This document shows positions 1 to 6,436 of a stretch of 10,981 nt of DNA, piece by piece. Where the stretch lies: NCBI GenBank assembly GCA_937936695.1, contig CALHCK010000064.1, forward strand, positions 1-10,981, written 5' to 3'. Under the pieces are notes generated by a model. The model searched no databases, was not told the DNA's origin, and worked only from the letters and a program-made list of their open reading frames with translations. Origin of the DNA: an uncultured Polaribacter sp. (GTDB taxonomy: Bacteria; Bacteroidota; Bacteroidia; Flavobacteriales; Flavobacteriaceae). Position numbers and translations under genes: made by a program. How positions within the stretch are numbered: position 1 is the first letter of the stretch; each line of letters opens with the position of its first letter.

Positions 1-11
1 ATTCATTACTA

Positions 12-19
12 CAAATATA
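12..19 (-). promoter_or_regulatory. Candidate -7 promoter element facing left
   Basis: Read on the minus strand this is TATATTTG, an exact match to the Bacteroidota -7 consensus TAnnTTTG. It would start a transcript leaving the window to the left, so the DUF3995 gene may have a divergent neighbour just outside. No TTG is visible at the usual -33 distance. The first operator-like palindrome (27-42) lies immediately upstream of this box, so a protein bound there could affect it. In AT-rich DNA an 8-base degenerate match can arise by chance. Confidence 0.4.
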
Positions 20-26
20 TAATTTT

Positions 27-42
27 TAGTACAAGAGTACTA
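27..42. promoter_or_regulatory. Operator-like palindrome, copy 1 (TAGTAC-N4-GTACTA)
   Basis: This is a perfect inverted repeat with 6-bp arms TAGTAC/GTACTA and a 4-bp spacer AAGA. An identical-arm copy with the same spacer length lies at 57-72, exactly 30 bp away, about three helical turns. Two copies with identical half-sites and constant spacing look like binding sites for a dimeric winged-helix regulator. The copy sits about 38 bp upstream of the start inferred for the DUF3995 gene. The regulator is not in the window. Confidence 0.6.
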
Positions 43-47
43 TATTA

Positions 48-81
48 AATTTTATTTAGTACATTTGTACTAAATAAAATT
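48..81. promoter_or_regulatory. Operator-like palindrome, copy 2, within a 16-bp-arm inverted repeat
   Basis: The core 57-72 is TAGTAC-ATTT-GTACTA, with the same arms and spacer length as copy 1. Here the symmetry extends outward to perfect 16-bp arms (48-63 and 66-81) around a 2-base centre. The -7 promoter element TACATTTG lies entirely inside the core, so a bound protein would be expected to block transcription of the downstream DUF3995 gene. The long symmetry could also form a hairpin, but its position at the promoter and the repeated core favour an operator. Confidence 0.6.
60..67 (+). promoter_or_regulatory. -7 promoter element of the DUF3995 gene
   Basis: TACATTTG matches the Bacteroidota -7 consensus TAnnTTTG exactly. 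It ends 21 bases before the ATG at 89, giving an expected leader of about 15 bases. No TTG-type -33 element is visible at the usual spacing, and operator copy 1 occupies that region. The promoter may therefore be weak or dependent on a regulator. Confidence 0.55.
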
Positions 82-88
82 AATATCT

Positions 89-514
89 ATGTTTACTTTA
101 TCAGCATCTTTACTTCTAGTTGTAATTTTTACAACAATTGCTGTATTTCATTTTTACTGGTTTCTTGGAGGTATGTGGGGTTTAAAAAATGTAATTCCAA
201 CAAAAAATAATCAGTTAACATCTCTTAAAATTCCAAAATTTGCCACATTATTAGTAGCTATAGTCTTTTTAGTATTTGCAACAGTATATTTAGAAAAATC
301 ACAAATAGTAACATTAAATTCTTTCAATTCGATTATTAACTATACAGGATGGTTTATTGCTATAATTTTTATTTTAAGAGCTATTGGGGATTTTAAGTAT
401 CTTGGTTTTTTTAAAAAAATAAATCATTCAGATTTTGCTAAATCTGATACTAAACTATTTTCTCCGCTATGTCTAACTATTGGTATTTTAGCTATCTTAA
501 TACAACTGGCATAA
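89..514 (+). CDS. DUF3995 family integral membrane protein
   Basis: The 141-residue protein has about four hydrophobic segments (roughly residues 4-28, 50-67, 84-98 and 124-140), so it should be an inner-membrane protein. It matches what I know of DUF3995. The family signature HFYWFLGGMWGL is at 21-32 at the end of the first helix, RAIGDF is at 97-102 followed by a short charged loop, and SPLCL is at 125-129 opening the last helix. Length is normal for the family, and no biochemical function is established for it. The ATG sits about 15 bases after the start site inferred from the TACATTTG box. Two copies of a TAGTAC-N4-GTACTA palindrome in the promoter suggest that a dedicated regulator controls it. 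It is convergent with the next gene, so it is probably transcribed alone. The family call is fairly firm; the role is unknown. Confidence 0.85.
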   Translation: MFTLSASLLLVVIFTTIAVFHFYWFLGGMWGLKNVIPTKNNQLTSLKIPKFATLLVAIVFLVFATVYLEKSQIVTLNSFNSIINYTGWFIAIIFILRAIGDFKYLGFFKKINHSDFAKSDTKLFSPLCLTIGILAILIQLA

Positions 515-525
515 CAATTTGTTTC

Positions 526-570
526 TTAAAAAAATTATGTTTTTTTTAATTTTTAATTAATTAATTAAAA
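526..570. terminator. AT-only palindromes between convergent genes, possible bidirectional terminator
   Basis: Two AT-only inverted repeats lie in the 78-bp gap between the converging genes. One has 9-bp arms at 526-534 and 541-549 around a 6-base loop. The other is a perfect 20-bp palindrome at 551-570 built from TTAA repeats. Their position suits shared termination, and long A and T tracts flank them. The stems contain no G-C pairs, so they would be weak, and such symmetry is easy to find in AT-rich spacers. Confidence 0.35.
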
Positions 571-592
571 CTATATAACTAACCCTATGTAT

Positions 593-967
593 TTATGATA
601 TAATTTCAGATAAGCTACACATTTTCCACTTTCCTTTCAGTTTAGCAAACCCATAAAAAGCACTAACTTTTTCAATATAATCACCATTTTGTTTTCTTCT
701 AATAGCAGAAGCATTTATGTGTGCATTTTTTTTGCTTATTGCAGTTATTTCAAATTTCCAATCTGTAGAATGATCCCATTCTTTTTCAATTTTTAACTGT
801 TTAGGATTGATCGGATAACGATTTAACATAGCTATTTCTCCATCTTTTAAAATAGCTATCGGAAAATTTATAATGCTGTTTATTAATTCCATATCGTTGT
901 TTTTAAACCCCTTAATATAAACATCATACACATTAATTAATTCTTCTTTTAGTAGTTGTTCTTCCAT
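593..967 (-). CDS. Hypothetical protein, probable NTF2/SnoaL-like fold
   Basis: The 124-residue protein has no signal peptide or membrane segment, so it is probably cytoplasmic. The layout fits a small cone-shaped NTF2/SnoaL-like domain. It has an N-terminal helix (about residues 3-30) of the type seen when such proteins begin with a 'Y..gf...D' stretch, then alternating strands, and a closing strand YGFAKLKGKWKM (about 105-116) like the usual 'GkWki' ending. I see no clear catalytic residues, so it could be a ligand-binding protein or an enzyme of unknown activity. The ATG at 967 is the first residue of the predicted helix. It is divergent from glsA across a 197-bp spacer and convergent with the DUF3995 gene, so probably monocistronic. 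The fold is an inference from pattern, not from a database match. Confidence 0.6.
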   Translation of the reverse strand: MEEQLLKEELINVYDVYIKGFKNNDMELINSIINFPIAILKDGEIAMLNRYPINPKQLKIEKEWDHSTDWKFEITAISKKNAHINASAIRRKQNGDYIEKVSAFYGFAKLKGKWKMCSLSEIIS

Positions 968-1099
968 TTTTAAAATATTTTTTGTGGTATCAATATCAGC
1001 TTAAACAATAATACATCTTTTGTAATGTATTGAAATTTTAAATTTATTTATCTTTTTTCTAAAGTTAAACACATTTTTTCGACTAAAAATAACAGTGTA

Positions 1100-1120
1100 G
1101 TAAAAATAATTTATTTTTAC
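1100..1120. promoter_or_regulatory. Inverted repeat in the glsA upstream region
   Basis: The repeat has perfect 10-bp arms (1100-1109 and 1111-1120, GTAAAAATAA and its complement) around a single central base, 44 bp before the glsA ATG and inside the divergent spacer. It overlaps TATTTTTA (1112-1119), which is one mismatch from the TAnnTTTG promoter element. It could be an operator over the glsA promoter. The arms have only one G-C pair each, so confidence is limited. I saw no other clear promoter in the 197-bp spacer 968-1164. Confidence 0.35.
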
Positions 1121-1164
1121 CTTAAACTAATAATTCACTTAACATAGCATAAAAAATAAAATTA

Positions 1165-2082
1165 ATGGATACCTACAAAAAAATTATTGAAGATATTTAT
1201 TTAGATGTAAAAGAAATAGAAGATACAGGTAAAGTTGCAAACTACATTCCTGAATTATCTTTGGTAGATCCTACTAATTTTGGTATTAATATTACAACAG
1301 TAAAAAATGAAAATTTCGGAATTGGAAATTCTGACACAAAATTTTCTATACAAAGTATCTGTAAAACACTTTCTTTAACATTAGCCTATAAATTAGAGGG
1401 AGAAAAATTATGGGACAGAGTAGATGTAGAACCGTCTGGAAACCCGTTTAACTCTCTTTTACAACTAGAGGCAGACTGTGGTAAACCAAGAAATCCATTT
1501 ATAAATGCTGGCGCTATTGTAGTTGCAGATGTATTAATTAGCCACTTAAAAAATCCTATGGAAGATTTTTTAAATTTCTGTAGAGAAACTTCAAACATCC
1601 CTGATTTAAACTATTCTGAAAAAGTAGCTGAATCAGAAAAAAATACTGGTTACAGAAACGTAGCATTGTGTAATTTTATTAAGTCTTTTGGTAATATTAA
1701 AAACGAAGTAGATGAAGTTTTAGATTTTTACTTTCATATTTGTTCTATAAAAATGACTTGTAAAGAGCTTTCTAACACCTTTATGTATTTAGTTAAAGAT
1801 AATTTTAAAACACAAACTGGTAAAGAAGTATTAAATGCTAGTCAGACAAAAAGAATAAATGCAATTATGCTTACTTGTGGTTTTTATGACGAATCTGGTG
1901 AGTTTGCTTTTAGAGTGGGACTTGCTGGTAAAAGTGGCGTTGGTGGTGGTATTATTGCTATTCATCCAGATGAATATTGTATTGCTGTCTGGAGTCCTAA
2001 ATTAAATAAAAAAGGAAATTCTTACAAAGGCATGTGTTTTTTAGAACACTTTACAACAAAAACAGCTTCTTCTATTTTTTAA
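1165..2082 (+). CDS. glsA: Glutaminase (EC 3.5.1.2)
   Basis: This cytoplasmic enzyme hydrolyses L-glutamine to L-glutamate and ammonia. It belongs to the serine-dependent beta-lactamase-like glutaminase family. The 305-residue length is typical of the family. Visible motifs in order are the catalytic S-x-x-K as SICK at 64-67 (nucleophile Ser64, Lys67), NPFINAGAI at 110-118 with the conserved Asn114, TGYRN at 161-165, YFHICS at 189-194 with Tyr189, CGFYD at 238-242 with Tyr241, and KSGVGGGI at 256-263, whose Val contacts the active site in characterised enzymes. All key residues are present, so it should be active. The ATG at 1165 gives the normal N-terminus. The sialate-esterase gene starts 15 nt after its stop, suggesting co-transcription, although no functional link is obvious. 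The only small departures are Cys66 in the S-x-x-K box, where most bacterial copies have Ser, and Ala254 where Pro is usual. Confidence 0.95.
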   Translation: MDTYKKIIEDIYLDVKEIEDTGKVANYIPELSLVDPTNFGINITTVKNENFGIGNSDTKFSIQSICKTLSLTLAYKLEGEKLWDRVDVEPSGNPFNSLLQLEADCGKPRNPFINAGAIVVADVLISHLKNPMEDFLNFCRETSNIPDLNYSEKVAESEKNTGYRNVALCNFIKSFGNIKNEVDEVLDFYFHICSIKMTCKELSNTFMYLVKDNFKTQTGKEVLNASQTKRINAIMLTCGFYDESGEFAFRVGLAGKSGVGGGIIAIHPDEYCIAVWSPKLNKKGNSYKGMCFLEHFTTKTASSIF

Positions 2083-2097
2083 ATCTATAATTTAAAG

Positions 2098-3531
2098 ATG
2101 AAACTTTATATTCAGTTAACTATTTTACTTTTTTTATGTATAACACCTGCAAATGCAACAATAAAATTACCTGCTATTGTTTCTTCTAATATGGTTTTAC
2201 AAAGAAACTCAGAAGTAAATGTTTGGGGATGGGCAGGTGCAAACGAAAAAATAACTATTAAAACTTCTTGGTTTAAAAATGCTATTAAAATAACTGCAAA
2301 TGATAAAGGAAACTGGACAATAAAAATAAAAACTACCAATAGTAAAAAACCACAAACAATAACCTTAACAAGTAAAGATTCTAAAATTAATTTAAAAAAT
2401 ATTTTATTTGGTGAAGTTTGGTTATGCTCTGGGCAATCTAATATGTATCATCCTATGAAAGGATACCCAGGACAACCTACCTACCATGCTCCTTTGGCAA
2501 TTGCTAAAGCTAATAATTTTAATTTACGCCTTTTTTCTGTTCATAAAATTGGATCAAAAAAACCTCTAAAAGACTTAAAAAAACACAATCCTTGGCAACA
2601 AGCAACACCAAGTAATGTAGCTGATTTTAGCGCTATTGGTTATTTTTACGGACAACAATTACAACAAATTTTAGATTGCCCTGTAGGTATTATTCATACT
2701 TCTTGGGGAGGTAGCACCATACAATCTTGGATGAGTAAGGAAACAGTTAGCAACTACGAGAACATTCATAGAAAAGAAACCCATACACAAAGAACTCCTA
2801 CAGCTTTGTTTAATGCAATGATACATCCGTTAATTCCGTATACCATAAAAGGAATGCTATGGTATCAAGGAGAATCTAACAGAAACAACCCCGAGTTGTA
2901 CAAAAAACTATTTCCTGCGATGGTTAAAGATTGGAGGGCTCGTTGGGGAATAGGAGATTTCTTTTTTAATTATGTACAAATAGCTCCTTTTAATTATAAA
3001 AACCTAAAGGCTTTTAACAATCCTAAAAATACCGCTTTTTTAAGAGAAGCTCAGTTGCATTGCTTAAAACTAATACCTAATTCTGCAATGGCTGTTACAT
3101 TAGATATTGGTCATAAAGATTACATTCATCCCCCTGAAAAGAAAAAAGTTGCAGATAGGTTGTTGTTTAATGCACTTAACCAAACTTATGGTTTTAGTGC
3201 TGTAAATAGTAAATCTCCATCATACAAATCATTAGAAATAAAAGACAAAGGAATTCTTTTAAGCTTTAATAACAAAGAACAAAATTTATACACTTATAAA
3301 CAATTAGCAGATTTTGAAATTGCTGGAGATGATAAAGTTTTTTACCCTGCTACTGCAAAAATTATAAACAGAAAAAAGGTATTTGTAAGTAGTAGTAAAG
3401 TGCCAAAACCTGTTGCTGTTCGTTATGCGTGGAGTAATTGGGTATCTGGTTCTCTTTTTGGAGGTAATTTACTACCGGTATCTTCCTTTAGAACAGATCA
3501 TTGGAAAGACGCAACAAGATCAAATAAATAA
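2098..3531 (+). CDS. Exported sialate O-acetylesterase-type SGNH hydrolase
   Basis: The 477-residue protein starts with a signal peptide (residues 1-20, Lys3, hydrophobic core, ending PANA), so it acts in the periplasm or beyond. The body matches the sialate O-acetylesterase (SASA) family. It has an N-terminal beta-rich part (about 25-100), the nucleophile block GEVWLCSGQSNM at 105-116 with Ser114, SWGGS at 202-206, the WYQGESN block at 255-261, and DYIH at 341-344, the DxxH pair carrying catalytic Asp341 and His344. The C-terminal GNLLPVSSFRTD resembles the family's usual ending. Relatives remove O-acetyl groups from sialic acid or from xylan and other plant or algal glycans, so the true substrate is uncertain. 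No T9SS tail is visible, so a periplasmic location is likely. No glycan-utilisation genes flank it; it follows glsA by 15 nt and ends at a strong terminator. Confidence 0.88.
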   Translation: MKLYIQLTILLFLCITPANATIKLPAIVSSNMVLQRNSEVNVWGWAGANEKITIKTSWFKNAIKITANDKGNWTIKIKTTNSKKPQTITLTSKDSKINLKNILFGEVWLCSGQSNMYHPMKGYPGQPTYHAPLAIAKANNFNLRLFSVHKIGSKKPLKDLKKHNPWQQATPSNVADFSAIGYFYGQQLQQILDCPVGIIHTSWGGSTIQSWMSKETVSNYENIHRKETHTQRTPTALFNAMIHPLIPYTIKGMLWYQGESNRNNPELYKKLFPAMVKDWRARWGIGDFFFNYVQIAPFNYKNLKAFNNPKNTAFLREAQLHCLKLIPNSAMAVTLDIGHKDYIHPPEKKKVADRLLFNALNQTYGFSAVNSKSPSYKSLEIKDKGILLSFNNKEQNLYTYKQLADFEIAGDDKVFYPATAKIINRKKVFVSSSKVPKPVAVRYAWSNWVSGSLFGGNLLPVSSFRTDHWKDATRSNK

Positions 3532-3532
3532 C

Positions 3533-3568
3533 TGTTTTACTTACCGTAACTTTACGGTAAGTAAAACA
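3533..3568. terminator. Bidirectional terminator between convergent operons
   Basis: Perfect 17-bp arms (3533-3549 and 3552-3568) surround a 2-base centre, containing TTACCGTAA and its complement, with A/T-rich outer ends. It lies in the 43-bp gap between the stop of the esterase gene and the stop of the convergent aldo/keto reductase gene, exactly where both transcripts should end. In the plus direction a short T run follows at 3572-3576, overlapping the reductase stop codon. Confidence 0.8.
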
Positions 3569-3574
3569 CTATTT

Positions 3575-4561
3575 TTAGTAAGAACCTCTTATGAACTGGA
3601 CAACATCTTGCTCATAAAATTTATTTAATTTTTCATGAACTTCAATACCTAAAGGTTCTAAATCTGCTGCAGCTGCATTTGTTTTTACTTGCTCTACAGA
3701 GCTTGCACCTGGTATAATGGTTGTTATTGCTTTATGATCTAAAATCCAACGTAAAGCAAACAATACCATATTTGTATGTGTTGGTAAATAACTATCTTTA
3801 ATTTTAGATACTAAATCTACACCTTTATCAAAAGGCAATCCTGCAAAAGTTTCTCCTACATTAAAAACATCACCATCTTTATTATAGTTTCTGTGATCGT
3901 TTTCTAGAAATACAGTTTCTTTAGTAAATTTATTTGCTAGTAAACCACTAGCTAAAGGCAATCGTACAATAATACCAACTCCTTTTTTTTCTGCTTCGGG
4001 TAATAAAGTAGTTATTAATTTTTGTCTAAATACATTAAAAATTACTTGTAAAGAGGTAATCCCCTCTTCTTCTAAGCACAATAAACCCTCTTCTACAGAT
4101 TCTACACTGGCTCCAAAAGATTTAATAAGTCCTTCTTTTTTTAAAGTTCTTAACCAATTAAAAATAGCACCTTCTTTTAAAACATTTAAAGGTACGCAGT
4201 GTAATTGTAACAAATCTAAAGAAACTACACCTAACCGTTTAATTGCATTTAGTACGGACGCTCTTAAAGCATTTTCAGAATAATTATCAGGAAAAACATT
4301 TGCTCCTCTACCAAATTTGGTTGCAACTATTATTGGTGTATTAGTTGTTTTTAAAAACTTACCAATAGTCGTTTCACTTAAGCCATTTCCATATACATCT
4401 GCAGTATCAAAAAAATTAATTCCGTTATTTACAGCTTCATTCAAAATAGAAAAAGCTTTCTTTTCTGGTATTTCGTTTCCCCAATCTGCACCTAATTGCC
4501 AGCACCCCAAACCAACTTTACTAATATTAAAATCTGTATTTCCTAAAATTGTATATTTCAA
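3575..4561 (-). CDS. Aldo/keto reductase
   Basis: This NADPH-dependent oxidoreductase has an (alpha/beta)8 barrel and 328 residues, normal for the family. The N-terminal GLGCWQLG is at 17-24. FFDTADVYG at 50-58 carries Asp52 and Tyr57, TKFG at 81-84 has Lys82, and LLQLHC at 117-122 has His121, completing the Asp-Tyr-Lys-His tetrad. The cofactor-binding IIPGASSVEQV is at 282-292. The substrate cannot be read from sequence. The start codon is TTG: the only in-frame codons between it and the rsmG stop are TAC and ATT, there is no usable ATG nearby, and the first residues MKYTILGNTDFNISKVGLG align with the family's standard N-terminus. It begins 6 nt after the rsmG stop, in the same frame, so it is probably translated by coupling to rsmG. 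Function in the same process as rsmG is not expected. Confidence 0.92.
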   Translation of the reverse strand: MKYTILGNTDFNISKVGLGCWQLGADWGNEIPEKKAFSILNEAVNNGINFFDTADVYGNGLSETTIGKFLKTTNTPIIVATKFGRGANVFPDNYSENALRASVLNAIKRLGVVSLDLLQLHCVPLNVLKEGAIFNWLRTLKKEGLIKSFGASVESVEEGLLCLEEEGITSLQVIFNVFRQKLITTLLPEAEKKGVGIIVRLPLASGLLANKFTKETVFLENDHRNYNKDGDVFNVGETFAGLPFDKGVDLVSKIKDSYLPTHTNMVLFALRWILDHKAITTIIPGASSVEQVKTNAAAADLEPLGIEVHEKLNKFYEQDVVQFIRGSY

Positions 4562-4567
4562 AATGTA

Positions 4568-5197
4568 TTAGCTTTTAAATTTCATGCCCAAATGCACTAC
4601 TTTTTTTGTTTCAAAAAAATCTTCTTCAAAATAATTTGGTAAATCATAAATAGTAGCAGAAGTGTATAATTTTAACTCCTCGGTTAAATCGCCTCCTTTT
4701 AAGTATAATATTCCGTTTTTAAGGTCGTGATTTTGTTTCTTAGAAATTTTACCTTTGTTCCAACGCACAAAAGTTTCCATTTGCGCTACTGCCCTACTTA
4801 CAATAAAATCATAAGTATCTTTTACCTCTTCTACTCTACCATGGGTAGTTTTTACATTTTCTAACCCTAAGCCTTCTACAACTTCATTTACTACTTTTAT
4901 TTTTTTTCCAATAGAATCTACCAAATGAAACTGTGTTTCTGGAAACATTATTGCCAACGGAATCCCCGGAAAACCACCTCCTGTACCAACATCCATTACT
5001 TTAGAGCCTGGTTTAAATTGCATTACTTTAGCAATACCTAAAGAATGCAAAACGTGTCTTAAATAAAGTTCGTCTATGTCTTTTCTAGAAACTACGTTAA
5101 TTTTTAAATTCCAATCTTCATATAAGTCTTGTAATTTAGAAAATTGCTCAGTTTGCTTTTCTGATAAATTTTTAAAATATTTTTGTATAATTTCCAT
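4568..5197 (-). CDS. rsmG: 16S rRNA (guanine(527)-N(7))-methyltransferase RsmG
   Basis: RsmG uses S-adenosylmethionine to methylate N7 of G527 in 16S rRNA; loss of the enzyme is known to cause low-level streptomycin resistance in several bacteria. The protein is 209 residues, the usual length. Visible signatures are NLKINVVSRK at 30-39, RHVLHSL at 48-54, the SAM-binding glycine loop DVGTGGGFPGIPL at 69-81, DSIGKK at 94-99, and SRAVA at 134-138, the family's conserved Arg-Ala motif. ATG at 5197 is preferred over the adjacent TTG at 5200, because it is the ordinary start and the family begins near here. A TATTTTTG box (5225 to 5218 on the minus strand) ends 20 bases upstream, giving a short leader. 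It is the first gene of a two-gene unit with the aldo/keto reductase and is divergent from the desaturase. Confidence 0.95.
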   Translation of the reverse strand: MEIIQKYFKNLSEKQTEQFSKLQDLYEDWNLKINVVSRKDIDELYLRHVLHSLGIAKVMQFKPGSKVMDVGTGGGFPGIPLAIMFPETQFHLVDSIGKKIKVVNEVVEGLGLENVKTTHGRVEEVKDTYDFIVSRAVAQMETFVRWNKGKISKKQNHDLKNGILYLKGGDLTEELKLYTSATIYDLPNYFEEDFFETKKVVHLGMKFKS

Positions 5198-5217
5198 CAA
5201 TAAATAAGTTAGAAGTG

Positions 5218-5225
5218 CAAAAATA
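5218..5225 (-). promoter_or_regulatory. -7 promoter element of rsmG
   Basis: On the minus strand this reads TATTTTTG, an exact TAnnTTTG match, ending 20 bases before the rsmG ATG at 5197. A TTG (minus strand, 5243-5241) lies 15 bases upstream, slightly nearer than the usual 17-23 for a -33 element. The position before a housekeeping gene makes it credible. Confidence 0.6.
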
Positions 5226-5228
5226 GTT

Positions 5229-5245
5229 AATTGTTTAGAACAATT
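5229..5245. promoter_or_regulatory. Inverted repeat between divergent promoters
   Basis: Perfect 7-bp arms AATTGTT/AACAATT surround a 3-base centre. The repeat sits between the rsmG and desaturase promoter boxes and overlaps the spacer of the rsmG promoter. It could be an operator for either gene. A/T-rich arms mean chance cannot be excluded, and no second copy is visible in the window. Confidence 0.3.
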
Positions 5246-5290
5246 CTTAACAAAAAGACACGTTTATCATAAAAACCGTTTCAAAATGCA

Positions 5291-5298
5291 TATTTTTG
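5291..5298 (+). promoter_or_regulatory. -7 promoter element of the desaturase operon
   Basis: TATTTTTG matches TAnnTTTG exactly. It ends 21 bases before the ATG at 5320, so transcription would start near 5303-5306. This helps to decide the start codon: the TTG at 5296-5298, which is in frame with the desaturase, is part of the promoter box and would be upstream of the transcript. A -33 TTG at normal spacing is not visible. Confidence 0.6.
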
Positions 5299-5319
5299 CA
5301 ACTCATATTAAATCACTTA

Positions 5320-6414
5320 ATGAAAACAATACAATTTTCTAGAATAGATAAAGCTAAGTTTTTTAGAACTTTAAATAAAAGGGTAAATTCTTACTTTAAA
5401 GAAAATAACATACAAAGAACAGGTAACTGGCTATTGTATGCTAAAGCTATTCTAATGTTTTCTTTATTTTTAGTGCCTTTTATTTTAATACTATCTATTA
5501 GCAATATGCCACAGTGGGTAATGGCATTACTTATGGTAGTTACTGGTATTGGTATGGCAGGTGTAGGTATGAATGTTATGCATGATGCAAACCACGAATC
5601 TTTTTCTAAAAGAAAATGGGTTAATAAGTTAATGGGTAGCAGTATGTATATTTTAGCAGGTAATGTATATAATTGGAAAGTGCAACACAATGTTTTACAC
5701 CATACTTTTACAAATATTAAAGACCACGATGAAGATATTGATGCCGGAAGAATCATCCGATTTTCTAAACATTCTCAATGGTTAAAATTACATAAAATTC
5801 AAAAATATTACTCTATATTTGTATATGGTTTGTTAACCATAAATTGGGCCATCACTACAGACATTAAGCAAATGCATCGTTATTTAAAACGAAAATTATC
5901 TTACGGAAAATTCCCAAATCCAGCTACAGAATGGACTAAGCTAGTAGTTACTAAAGTAGCTTATTATTTATTTTGGGTAGTATTACCTATTGTTGTTTTA
6001 GACATTGCTTGGTGGAAAGTTTTAATAGGTTTTTTTATAATGCATTACACGGCAGGTATGATACTTAGTTTAGTGTTTCAATTAGCACATATAGTACCAA
6101 ATACAGAAATGCCATTACCAGACAAAGACGGTAATTTAGAGCACACATGGGCAGTACATCAATTATATACCACCTCTAATTTTGCACCTACCAATTGGTT
6201 TGTAAACTTTTATACTGGTGGTTTAAATCACCAAGTAGAACATCATATATTTCCGCACATTTCTCATGTACATTATGGTAAATTAGCCAAAATTGTAAAA
6301 GAAACTGCTGCAGAATTTAATTTACCTTATAATGAGTATGCAACAATGCGTAAAGCCATTATAGAACATTTTAGACACTTAGGGGTTTTAGGTCAAAAAC
6401 CCGAATTAGCATAA
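5320..6414 (+). CDS. Membrane fatty acid desaturase (acyl-lipid/acyl-CoA, front-end-like)
   Basis: This integral membrane di-iron enzyme introduces a double bond into a fatty acyl chain, using O2 and an electron donor, and helps set membrane fluidity or make unsaturated fatty acids. The protein is 364 residues from the ATG at 5320. The three histidine boxes are intact: HDANHES at 88-94, HNVLHH at 123-128 and QVEHH at 305-309. The Gln in place of the first His in box 3 is typical of delta-5/delta-6 front-end and linoleoyl-CoA-type desaturases. FQLAHIVP at about 253-260 is another family feature. Hydrophobic pairs lie near 42-85 and 210-255. There is no cytochrome b5 domain, so a separate electron donor is needed. 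A longer version from TTG at 5296 is rejected because that codon lies in the promoter. The aminotransferase gene follows after 22 nt. Regiospecificity is not decidable from sequence. Confidence 0.92.
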   Translation: MKTIQFSRIDKAKFFRTLNKRVNSYFKENNIQRTGNWLLYAKAILMFSLFLVPFILILSISNMPQWVMALLMVVTGIGMAGVGMNVMHDANHESFSKRKWVNKLMGSSMYILAGNVYNWKVQHNVLHHTFTNIKDHDEDIDAGRIIRFSKHSQWLKLHKIQKYYSIFVYGLLTINWAITTDIKQMHRYLKRKLSYGKFPNPATEWTKLVVTKVAYYLFWVVLPIVVLDIAWWKVLIGFFIMHYTAGMILSLVFQLAHIVPNTEMPLPDKDGNLEHTWAVHQLYTTSNFAPTNWFVNFYTGGLNHQVEHHIFPHISHVHYGKLAKIVKETAAEFNLPYNEYATMRKAIIEHFRHLGVLGQKPELA

Positions 6415-6436
6415 ATAAATATCAAGAAACAGTAAA

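Noticed and set aside
551..570. The TTAA-repeat palindrome as a transposon insertion or origin site
   Set aside because: There are no terminal repeats, transposase or DnaA-box cluster nearby. It is better explained as an AT-rich spacer or weak terminator between convergent genes.
1386..1598. Antisense open frame opposite glsA
   Set aside because: It overlaps conserved glutaminase motifs on the other strand and has no protein-like features of its own.
3413..3628. Plus-strand open frame running through the esterase end and the terminator
   Set aside because: It reads through the 17-bp-arm terminator and into the antisense of the reductase, so it cannot be a normal gene.
3575..5197. A fused RsmG-aldo/keto reductase protein
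   Set aside because: The frames match, but a real TAA separates them and both parts have complete, normal-length family sequences. Two genes is the simpler reading.
5391..5756. Antisense open frame of 121 codons opposite the desaturase gene
   Set aside because: It overlaps the histidine-box region of a well-supported gene, has low-complexity hydrophobic content and no recognisable family.
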